Part shown: positions 54,226 to 61,530 of the stretch, in pieces
How the letters are laid out: each line of letters begins with the position of its first letter
Position numbering within the stretch: the stretch's first letter is position 1
Assembly: GCA_035765135.1 (NCBI GenBank)
Contig: DASTYE010000118.1
Span: 1 to 64,000 of the forward strand
Direction of reading: 5' to 3'
Length of the DNA stretch: 64,000 nucleotides
DNA from: JAICNG01 sp035765135
GTDB lineage: Bacteria; Gemmatimonadota; Gemmatimonadetes; Gemmatimonadales; Gemmatimonadaceae
Program-made: the position numbers and the translations under genes
The notes under the pieces: model-generated
Seen by the model: the letters and a program-made list of their open reading frames with translations, nothing else
Told to the model about the DNA's origin: nothing
Database searches by the model: none

Positions 54226-54831
54226 TCACAACAGGGGCACCTGGTTTTCGTCGGCGCGCGGCACCTGATGACAATGGCGACACCGTGCCTCGTACGACTC
54301 GCGTCCTCCCACCATGATCGTCGGCGAGTCGTACGTCGCGGGGCGCCCGTCGATGATCCGCTGGTTCCGGCTCGCCGGCCCACCACAGATCACGCAGATC
54401 GCGTGCAACTTGTCCACCAGCTCCGCGTCGGCCATGAGCTGCGGCATCGCGCCGAACGGCTCTCCGCGGAAATCCGTGTCCGTCCCGGCGATGATCACCC
54501 GCAACCCGCGCATCGCGAACGATCTGACCAGCGGGACGATCCCCGCGTCCAGAAACTGCGCCTCGTCGATGGCGATGACATCGGCCAGTGCGTTGAGCTG
54601 TTGAGCGATCTGCATCGACGAATCGATGGGGATCGCCTCCACGGACCGGCCATCGTGGCTGGAAACCGCGTACAGCCCCTGATAGCGCTCGTCGAGGTGC
54701 GACTTGAAAACCTGCACTTTCTTCTTCGCGATCATCGCACGACGAACGCGGCGAATGAGCTCCTCGCTCTTGCCGCTGAACATGACCCCCGCGATGACCT
54801 CGATCCAGCCGCCGCGCGCGCCGTAGAGCAT
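54226..54831 (-). CDS. tdk: Thymidine kinase
   Basis: Type II thymidine kinase for thymidine salvage, 201 residues. P-loop GVMFSGKSEELIRR, Walker B IDEAQFLD, and zinc ligands CVICGG and CRHC. It starts 9 bases after the degenerate DEAD-box gene, so the two are co-transcribed. Confidence 0.95.
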   Translation of the reverse strand: MLYGARGGWIEVIAGVMFSGKSEELIRRVRRAMIAKKKVQVFKSHLDERYQGLYAVSSHDGRSVEAIPIDSSMQIAQQLNALADVIAIDEAQFLDAGIVPLVRSFAMRGLRVIIAGTDTDFRGEPFGAMPQLMADAELVDKLHAICVICGGPASRNQRIIDGRPATYDSPTIMVGGRESYEARCRHCHQVPRADENQVPLL

Positions 54832-54840
54832 GCCGTGCGT

Positions 54841-56496
54841 CTACTCGCCTTCGGTTGCCGGTGGGCGACGGCGCTCGACGTCGCCGCGAGGTCGCCGCGG
54901 CCCCCGCTCGCTACGCTCGCCTCGTTCACCGCGATCGCGCGGCCCGCGCTCGCTACGGCCCGCGCGGTCACCACGAAACCCGGGTCCGGCGCGCTCGCTG
55001 CGACCTGCACCCTCGCGCCCCTTGTCCACACGAGCGACGAGGCGGCGACCGCGGAGCGTCGTGCCGGTCAACGCGCTGGCCACACGCTCCGCCTCGCCAC
55101 TGGAGATCTCGACAAGGGAATGGTTCTCGCGAAGCTCGATCTTTCCGATGTGCTCGCGCGTGACACCGGCCTCCCCCGTGATGGCGCCCACCAGATCCCC
55201 AGGCCCCACCCGGTCGCGTGTTCCAGCGCCGACGAAGATGCGCGTCCAGCCCCCAGGCGCGGCCGCCGCCGCTGCAGGCGCGTGGGCTGGCGCAACCGCA
55301 CGCGCGACGTCGCGAGTGCGCTCGCGCTCGCGCTCCAGGAGATGGAGGGCCGCCGACGCGATCTCGACGCCATCGTACTCCTCGAGAAGCGGCTCGAGGG
55401 CGAGCATCTCATGCGTTGGAATGCCGCGCGTGAGGACCTCCCGGAGTTGCGTTCGCAACGATGCCATTCGCTTCCGGGCGCTGGCCGGCGCCGGCGACGC
55501 CGGCAGCGGTGTCACGGGCCCGCCACCACTCAACGCTCGTAAGGCATCGAGCTGCCGTGGCTGAACGATCGCGACGACGCTCGGCGTCGCCCCACCCATG
55601 ACGGCGCGAAGCTCATCACGACTGGGGAGGTCGAGCAATACCAGCGTGTCGGCCTCGATCACTGGACCGCCTCGCGTGACCCGGACGCCGCCGTCCTCGG
55701 CGGGGTGCCCGAGCGACTCGATGAGTGCGCGAACCTCGTGCTCCGTCGCCTCCGATCGCGTGAACACGGCGGCGACCTCCGGGTCGAGCTCGTCGAGCAC
55801 ACGCTGCAGCGCCGCGAGTTTTCCCCACGATGACGTCGCCACGTAGCGTATGGGTACCGCGCCGCCCTCGCTGGCCGTTTCGCCGGAGCGGCGAGCGCGT
55901 CTGGCATAACGCTCGATGAGCTGCTCCAGCTCGGGGGTTTGTCGTGAGGCAATGATCGTTCGCGCCGCCTCTTTCGGGACCTCGGCGAGCAACGACTCGA
56001 GCGCTTCCGTCGACGCAGCGTCGTCCACGATCTCGTCCACCCAGGCCAGCGTGAGCGCGCGAACACGCTCGAGCTTGAGCACGGAGGTACGCACGAGCTC
56101 GAGAAGCTCCGCGGGCGCGCCGATGACACCGTGAACGGGCGGAACACGGAGCAGGCGCGTCGCGCGTCGCGGGCTCGACGCGGGGACGATGCGAAGCCCG
56201 GCGGCCTCAGGGAGCGTCGAGACCGCCCGCGCGAACGTAATGGCGGTGTCGGGATCGGGCACCACGAGGAGAAGCTGCAGCTCGGGAACACCGCGATCGA
56301 TACGCTCGAGCATCGCCGCGAGCACGCCAGCCGCCGATGTCATGTCATGCGGAAGGATGTGGACGGCGTTCTGGCTGCGTCCAACGCTCGCCGGCTCGCG
56401 CTCGTCGTGTTCGGTGATTCGCCCGTGCTGCTCCACTGGTGCCTCCGTTGTCAATGGCGTCCCCACGACCCGGGGTGTTAAAGTATACTCGCACAC
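54841..56496 (-). CDS. Degenerate DEAD-box-like protein with DbpA-type RNA-binding domain
   Basis: About 550 residues. The two RecA-like domains keep spacing and some motifs (IGAPAELLELV for motif Ib, IIASRQTPELEQLIERY for the SAT region, VFTRSEATEHEV for motif IV), but Walker A is missing, DEAD is WVDE, and the HRxGRTGR motif is absent. It then has a complete DbpA-like domain (IFVGAGTRDRVGPGDLVGAITGEAGV) and a long Arg/Gly/Glu RGG-like tail. It is probably an RNA-binding protein without helicase activity. The start is uncertain: GTG 56496 has GGAGGG upstream, while TTG 56454 would suit a divergent promoter at 56484. Confidence 0.78.
   Translation of the reverse strand: MCEYTLTPRVVGTPLTTEAPVEQHGRITEHDEREPASVGRSQNAVHILPHDMTSAAGVLAAMLERIDRGVPELQLLLVVPDPDTAITFARAVSTLPEAAGLRIVPASSPRRATRLLRVPPVHGVIGAPAELLELVRTSVLKLERVRALTLAWVDEIVDDAASTEALESLLAEVPKEAARTIIASRQTPELEQLIERYARRARRSGETASEGGAVPIRYVATSSWGKLAALQRVLDELDPEVAAVFTRSEATEHEVRALIESLGHPAEDGGVRVTRGGPVIEADTLVLLDLPSRDELRAVMGGATPSVVAIVQPRQLDALRALSGGGPVTPLPASPAPASARKRMASLRTQLREVLTRGIPTHEMLALEPLLEEYDGVEIASAALHLLERERERTRDVARAVAPAHAPAAAAAAPGGWTRIFVGAGTRDRVGPGDLVGAITGEAGVTREHIGKIELRENHSLVEISSGEAERVASALTGTTLRGRRLVARVDKGREGAGRSERAGPGFRGDRAGRSERGPRDRGERGERSERGPRRPRGDVERRRPPATEGE
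56482..56489. promoter_or_regulatory. Shared palindromic -10 element AGTATACT
   Basis: AGTATACT reads as TATACT on both strands and is the only AT-rich patch between the two divergent genes. It may act as -10 for the aminotransferase (leader about 25 bases) and for the DEAD-box-like gene. No clear -35 hexamers. Confidence 0.4.
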
Positions 56497-56520
56497 CCCA
56501 TTTCCCTCCACCGCCTCCGC

Positions 56521-57741
56521 ATGTCCCTGCTCGCTGGCACTCGCAGCAATCGCGCCTTCGTGCCCTCAGGAAACATCGCGCAGCTGCGCGAATCCGCGAC
56601 GATCGCCGTCTCGGCACGCGCCAAGGCGCTCCGGGCGGCCGGCCGCGCGATCATCGACCTTGGCGCCGGCGAGCCGGATTTCGACACGCCGGAGTTCATT
56701 CGACGCGCCGCGCAGCGCGCCATCGATGCCGGCGCGACGCGTTACACCGCCACCGAAGGGATTCTCCCCCTTCGCGAGGCGATCGCCCGACAGGCGAGCG
56801 AGGCGGGCGCCAGTATTTCCCATGGGAATGTCGTCGTGTCCACGGGCTCCAAGCAGTCACTCTTCAACGCGTGCTTCTGCTTGTTCGGCGAAGGCGATGA
56901 CGTGCTCATTCCGACGCCGAGCTGGACGAGCTATTACGAGATGGTCTCGCTGTCGCGCGCGAACGCCGTGCCGGTGTTCGGCGATCCAGCGAGCGGATGG
57001 AAGGTCACGCCGTCGATGCTGGAGACCGCGTCCACCTCCCGGACAAAGGGCGTAATGCTCAACTCGCCCTGCAACCCGACCGGCGCGGTGTATTCGCGTG
57101 ACGAGCTGACCGCGCTGCTCGAGTTTGCGCAGGAGCGTGGATGGTGGGTGATCAGCGACGAGATATACCGCGTCATTTCGTACCGCGAGGCGATCGCGAC
57201 GTCCGCGCTCGAGGTCGCGTCGTCGCTCGATCGGCTCGTCATCGTCGATGGCGTGGCGAAAGCCTACGCAATGACAGGATGGCGAATCGGCTGGGCGATC
57301 GCGCCACGCGAGCTCGCGTCGGCAATGACCGCGCTTCAGTCGCACACCACCTCGAACGCCGCGGCGCCTTCGCAGCACGCTGCGCTTGCGGCGCTCACCA
57401 GTCGCGAGGAAGCGAGCGCCTCGGTCGCATCGATGGTCGCCGAGTTTCGGCGGAGGCGCGACGCGGTGATCGCGATCGTGCGCGGCGAGCCGGGACTCGA
57501 GGTCATCGAGCCGGAAGGCGCGTTCTATCTGTTCGCGCGAGTCGGTGGCGACGATCCAGAGCGCGACGACGGTGCGGAGTTCGCGCGACGTCTGCTCGAG
57601 GAGCATGAGGTGGCGGTCGTGCCGGGGTCGGCCTTTCTGACCCCGGGCTGGGTGCGAATGTCATACGCCGCTCCCATCACCAGCGTCGTCGAGGGCACGC
57701 GCCGACTGGTGAAGCTATGGCGCGAAATCAACGGTCGATGA
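56521..57741 (+). CDS. PLP-dependent class I aminotransferase
   Basis: A fold-type I aminotransferase, 406 residues, closest in motifs to aspartate aminotransferases of the bacterial 1b group: DLGAGEPDFDTPEFIR, NSPCNPTGAVYSRDEL, DEIYRVISY, PLP Lys in AKAYAMTGWRIGW and VRMSYA near the end. Substrate is probably aspartate or an aromatic amino acid. The ATG at 56521 has no clear ribosome site; the short leader starts near the -10 element. Confidence 0.88.
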   Translation: MSLLAGTRSNRAFVPSGNIAQLRESATIAVSARAKALRAAGRAIIDLGAGEPDFDTPEFIRRAAQRAIDAGATRYTATEGILPLREAIARQASEAGASISHGNVVVSTGSKQSLFNACFCLFGEGDDVLIPTPSWTSYYEMVSLSRANAVPVFGDPASGWKVTPSMLETASTSRTKGVMLNSPCNPTGAVYSRDELTALLEFAQERGWWVISDEIYRVISYREAIATSALEVASSLDRLVIVDGVAKAYAMTGWRIGWAIAPRELASAMTALQSHTTSNAAAPSQHAALAALTSREEASASVASMVAEFRRRRDAVIAIVRGEPGLEVIEPEGAFYLFARVGGDDPERDDGAEFARRLLEEHEVAVVPGSAFLTPGWVRMSYAAPITSVVEGTRRLVKLWREINGR

Positions 57742-57893
57742 ACGCTCTGGCGCCTCGCGCCGGGGCCCGTATCTTGGCAACGAAGGCCGCCGATGTCGTG
57801 CCCTCCGCAACGCCGCGCCACGCGTGGCACGCGTTCGGCCTCGCCATTCCGTGACGCGTCCAGAATACTGAAGGCCCCCAACGGAGTGCTCTC

Positions 57894-58394
57894 GTGAACA
57901 TCGCCGTGCAAGTCGAGCCGATCAGCGCGCTGTCCGACGTCGAGTATCGTTGGGATCCCGACACCGACATCCTCACGGCGAGCCTCCGCAATGGTGCGAC
58001 CGGCAAGGGAATGAGCGGATCGGTCGAGCTCACGGGGAGTGATGGCTCATGGGTCGTGCTCGATGTCGAGGCAGGTCGCATTCACGGCGTCGAGGTCGCC
58101 GTGTGGCCCGACGTGCGCAAGGTCGCGACCCTCGTGCCGCCCGCCGACGCACAGAACGCCAGCATCGTCGTCCCATCTCGCGGATCGCAGCCTGAGGTGG
58201 CCGCCGTCGAAGTGGATACATCGCTCATCGCCGAAGCGGATCAGTCCGAGCGCACCATCCACTTCAAGCTCGGCGTCAAACGTCCCGCGCGCGCCGTGCG
58301 CTTCGCGCGCGACCTGGTGATCGAGCTCGACGATCGCGATCGCATCGCGGGGCTGTGGCTGCTCAACGTGCCCCCGTTTCCCGAGGACGAATGA
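57894..58394 (+). CDS. Hypothetical protein with duplicated beta module
   Basis: A 166-residue soluble protein. The halves look related: DVEYRWDPDTDILTASL with VVLDVEAGRIHGVEV and, later, TIHFKLGVKRPARAV with LVIELDDRDRIAGLWLL. This resembles DUF2283-type short modules, but the match is weak. GTG start with GGAG upstream. Its stop overlaps the next start (ATGA). Confidence 0.65.
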   Translation: MNIAVQVEPISALSDVEYRWDPDTDILTASLRNGATGKGMSGSVELTGSDGSWVVLDVEAGRIHGVEVAVWPDVRKVATLVPPADAQNASIVVPSRGSQPEVAAVEVDTSLIAEADQSERTIHFKLGVKRPARAVRFARDLVIELDDRDRIAGLWLLNVPPFPEDE

Positions 58395-58669
58395 TCACGA
58401 CCATCGTGCTCATTCGTGCGGACCCCAAGGTCATCCCGCAGGTCGCGCAGCGCCTGGCCGGCATCGACGGGGTGACCGATGTCTACTCCGTCTCCGGCGA
58501 ATGGGACCTCGTCGCGATCGTCAAGGTGGCCGAGTACGATCGAATCGCGCAGGTCGTGACGGAGGAGTTCGTCAAGGTGCCCGGCATCGAGCGGACGCAG
58601 ACACTGACCGCGTTTCGCGCCTACTCGAAGAAAGACCTCGAGCAGGCGTGGGACCTCGGTGTTGAATAG
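58391..58669 (+). CDS. Stand-alone AsnC/Lrp ligand-binding (RAM) domain protein
   Basis: A 92-residue protein consisting only of the effector-binding domain of Lrp/AsnC regulators (TTIVLIRADPKVIPQVAQRLAGIDGVTDVYSVSGEWDLVAIVK), with no helix-turn-helix. It probably binds an amino acid and oligomerises. The ATG at 58391 overlaps the previous stop and has GAGGA upstream. Confidence 0.88.
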   Translation: MITTIVLIRADPKVIPQVAQRLAGIDGVTDVYSVSGEWDLVAIVKVAEYDRIAQVVTEEFVKVPGIERTQTLTAFRAYSKKDLEQAWDLGVE

Positions 58670-58699
58670 GGCTGTAACGCCACCCCGGAACAACGCCCC

Positions 58700-59329
58700 G
58701 TGAGCGATCGCGTCGACGAGTACATCACCTCGCTCTTCGCGCGCGATGACGACGTCCTCGCGGCGCTCCGTGAGGCCGCCGACCGCGAGGGTCTTCCCCC
58801 GATCTCGATCGGCGCCGTCACCGGGCGTCTCCTCCAGGTTCTCATCTCCGCCGTGCGCGCCGAGCGTGTGCTCGAGGTCGGCACGCTCGGCGGATACTCG
58901 GCGATCTGGATGGCGCGTGCGCTGCCGCGCTCAGGTCGCCTCGTTACGATCGAGATCGACGAGCGACACGCGGACTTCGCGCGACGCTACTTCACGCGCG
59001 CGGGACTCGACGATCGCATCGAGGTACGCGTTGGTCGGGCGCTGGACGTCCTTCCAGCGTTCGACGGTGAGCGATTCGACGTGGTGTTTCTCGATGCGGA
59101 CAAGGAGCCGCTCCCCACCTATCTGGACTGGTCGCTTCGCCTCTTGCGGCCGGGCGGCCTGCTCGTCGCCGACAACGCGCTGTGGGGCGGACGTGTGCTC
59201 GATCCGGCGACCGAGGACGAGGGGACGCGCGGTGTTCGCGAGTTCAACCGGCGTCTGGCGACCGACGAGCGCCTCCGGGGGACGATCATTCCGGTCGGCG
59301 ATGGACTCGCGGTCGCGGTGGTGGGGTAG
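58700..59329 (+). CDS. O-methyltransferase, SAM-dependent family 3
   Basis: A 209-residue class I methyltransferase of the catechol/caffeoyl-CoA O-methyltransferase type: SAM motif VLEVGTLGGYSAIWMA, metal/acceptor-site Asp in FLDADKEPLPTYLDW and LLVADNALWGG. GTG start. Substrate unknown. Only 30 bases after the RAM gene, so likely the same transcript. Converges on the next gene with 12 bases between. Confidence 0.87.
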   Translation: MSDRVDEYITSLFARDDDVLAALREAADREGLPPISIGAVTGRLLQVLISAVRAERVLEVGTLGGYSAIWMARALPRSGRLVTIEIDERHADFARRYFTRAGLDDRIEVRVGRALDVLPAFDGERFDVVFLDADKEPLPTYLDWSLRLLRPGGLLVADNALWGGRVLDPATEDEGTRGVREFNRRLATDERLRGTIIPVGDGLAVAVVG

Positions 59330-59341
59330 GGCGGCGGCCTG

Positions 59342-60319
59342 CTATTTCCCCTCATCGAGACACCAGCTCGACCGCCCTCGGAAAACCTCCCGCCAGCGCC
59401 CGTTCATCCACGCCAGCACGACCAGCGACGATTCCTGTCCGATGCCCCACTCCTCGGCCACGATCTCGTCGATACCGTCGCCGGTGACGTCGAGATGGTC
59501 GAAGAATCGGCGGTACACGGCGTTCGAGATCGGCCCGTTCACGACGTGGGCCATTGTCGGCGCATAGCCCTCGCCGTCGCGGTCGGCGATGACGAAGAGA
59601 TGGACCGTGTTCGTCGTTGGCGAGCTCGCATCGGCCGCCGTCGGGTCGATGTAGGAGGCGACGATCGTCGGCGAGTCAGTAGCGCCGGTATTGATCGCCA
59701 CCGCCCGGTAGTCGAGCGCATCGAGCATCTTCCAGTCGATGTTCTCGGGCGCGCCCGCCTCAATGGCGACGTCGCGGCCAGCCTTCCGGAGCTCGCCGCC
59801 CGAGAGGGACTTGGCGCTGTGGGACTGCTGGCGGGTGAACGAGCCGGCGAGCGCCTCGACGGTGTAGGAGGATTTCGTCAGTCCGGCGACGCTGACGGCC
59901 GCGAGCGGTGTCAGGGCCTGACAGCCGGGCAGGGTGTAGAGGGGATTCTCCTGACGCTCCCACATTCCCTGGCGGACGGTGGCCGTGCCCTGCGCGCGGC
60001 CGCCCTGATAGACCTTGTACGCCTTGCCGCGGCGCATGTACATCGCGTCGAACTGGTGCCACCCGGTTTGCGACAGAACGATCTTCTTGAGCTGTCCGCC
60101 CTCGACGGCCGCGATCGGGATCATTCGCGGGTCCTCTCTCTCTCCGAAAACCTGGAAGAGGATGTCGGGGCGCGCGGCGAGATTCAGCGCCTCGCTGGGG
60201 GCGACCTGCGGAGGAGCCGGCTGCTCTCCTCCGATGAACCCTTTCGCCTTGTCACACCCAGTGACCACCGTTACGATGCTCACCAGTGTGGCGATTCGCT
60301 TGATGACGGACGCGCGCAT
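59342..60319 (-). CDS. Putative lipoprotein of unknown function
   Basis: A 325-residue protein with signal and lipobox (VTVVTGC). The body mixes beta segments with a late stretch DVTGDGIDEIVAEE that resembles an FG-GAP or EF-hand-like calcium loop. No family recognised. The ATG at 60319 fits the signal peptide; the frame is open further upstream but without a signal. It is divergent from the NurA-like gene with a 64-base gap. Confidence 0.65.
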   Translation of the reverse strand: MRASVIKRIATLVSIVTVVTGCDKAKGFIGGEQPAPPQVAPSEALNLAARPDILFQVFGEREDPRMIPIAAVEGGQLKKIVLSQTGWHQFDAMYMRRGKAYKVYQGGRAQGTATVRQGMWERQENPLYTLPGCQALTPLAAVSVAGLTKSSYTVEALAGSFTRQQSHSAKSLSGGELRKAGRDVAIEAGAPENIDWKMLDALDYRAVAINTGATDSPTIVASYIDPTAADASSPTTNTVHLFVIADRDGEGYAPTMAHVVNGPISNAVYRRFFDHLDVTGDGIDEIVAEEWGIGQESSLVVLAWMNGRWREVFRGRSSWCLDEGK

Positions 60320-60383
60320 CAACTCGCGGAAGTGAAGACGAGAGCACGGTCGCTGAACGCGGCCGATCGGCGGGACTGAGACG

Positions 60384-61382
60384 GTGGCAGTGGAGCAGAG
60401 GCAGCGGGACTCGAACTCCCCCTCCATACCCGTGGCGAGCTTCCACGATGCGGTGCGCTTCATCGCGCACCGCATGCCCGGCGTTGCCACCGTCAGCAGC
60501 ACGGCACCTTCGCTCGAGCGGTCCGAGGGTACCCACGAATCACCCCGGGTCATAGACGCGCAAGTCGTTGAAAGTGCAACGACAGCGCGCCCGGTCGATG
60601 GCCCGGTGACGGCGACCTTTGCCGCCTTTCTCGACGGTGTTCAGGAGAGCCGCGTCGTCAATATTCTCCGGGGCGTGCCTCTCGTTTGGGGGCGCATCGC
60701 GGCCGCCGTGCGCCGCCGGATCGATCGCCGGCTCCGGACGTGGGAGAGCCCCGTCGTCGAATGCCGGCTCTATGCGCCACTCTCCCTCCTCGACGGCACC
60801 ACCCGCGCTTTCCTGGCCGACACCCCCATCGTCGACACGACCCGGGCGGAGGAGGACGCATCCGCCTCGCGACATCCCGCGCACATCATCGAGCAGGCGC
60901 TGCACGCCGTGCAGCGCGACCGCGAGCGCGCCGAGCGGGCCCTCGCCGAGCGGTGGTGTCGCACGGTCGGCGAGCCGTTGCTCGTGGATGGGAGCATTTC
61001 CGCGAGCGACATCGTCGCTCGACACACCTGTGCCGTCGGGGTGATCAAGACCCACCGCCAGCTCTATGCGTCGGGCGACATGCTGGACGTGATCCTCGGG
61101 CTCTCCGAAGGAGAGCGGACACCGGTCGTCCGTATTGCGCCGCGGAACCGAACGCCGGTCCACTCCTGGTACCTGCGTTTGCGTGATGGAGCGCCTCACG
61201 ATGCGTTGTGGGGAATCGTGCGCGTCGAGGTGGCCGAGTCGAACGACCCCACGACACGCGCCGATGATGTTTCTCGCTGGGTGATGGCCGAGCGCGCACC
61301 GCTGGCGCTTCCGGATTTCCGGTGGGATCGAATGGCGTACCCTGTTCGTGAGTGCGAGGAGTTCCTGCGTGCGATTTCCTGA
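60384..61382 (+). CDS. nurA: NurA-like nuclease
   Basis: A 332-residue protein. It has FLDGVQ (about residues 83-88) and VDGSIS (201-206) followed by VGVIKTHRQLY, and a C-terminal SWYLRLRD and LWGIVRVEV block. This is the pattern of the NurA nuclease domain, whose acidic residues cut DNA ends. The next gene encodes a HerA-like ATPase, the usual NurA partner in archaeal and some bacterial systems for resection or defence. GTG start. The assignment is by motif and neighbour. Palindrome R10 lies right after its stop. Confidence 0.7.
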   Translation: MAVEQRQRDSNSPSIPVASFHDAVRFIAHRMPGVATVSSTAPSLERSEGTHESPRVIDAQVVESATTARPVDGPVTATFAAFLDGVQESRVVNILRGVPLVWGRIAAAVRRRIDRRLRTWESPVVECRLYAPLSLLDGTTRAFLADTPIVDTTRAEEDASASRHPAHIIEQALHAVQRDRERAERALAERWCRTVGEPLLVDGSISASDIVARHTCAVGVIKTHRQLYASGDMLDVILGLSEGERTPVVRIAPRNRTPVHSWYLRLRDGAPHDALWGIVRVEVAESNDPTTRADDVSRWVMAERAPLALPDFRWDRMAYPVRECEEFLRAIS

Positions 61383-61392
61383 TGGCGGAGCC

Positions 61393-61504
61393 GTCAGCGG
61401 TCAGCAAATGCGGAACGCTGAATGCGGATTGCGTGAGAGAGCCTCCGCTGGGCAATCTCATCGGCAATCCGGATTCCGCATTCCGCATTTGCTGACCTCC
61501 TGAC
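61393..61504. repeat. Long imperfect palindrome R10 (family A-like)
   Basis: Arms from 61393 (GTCAGCGGTCAGCAAATGCGG...) to 61432 and from about 61464 to 61504 are reverse complements with few mismatches. The flank TGACGTCTCTGCC resembles the end of R1. It fills the gap between the NurA-like and HerA-like genes. Confidence 0.82.
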
Positions 61505-61530
61505 GTCTCTGCCCTTCTAACCGAGATCAC

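Noticed and set aside
57738..57854. Short frame of 38 codons overlapping the aminotransferase stop as ATGA
   Set aside because: No family resemblance, no hydrophobic segment and Ala/Arg-rich composition typical of GC-rich spacer; kept as possible but unsupported.
60399..60427. Stretch resembling the T-arm and 3' end of a tRNA on the minus strand (GTTCGAGTCC)
   Set aside because: No acceptor, D or anticodon arms can be placed upstream, and the bases are the first codons of the NurA-like gene.
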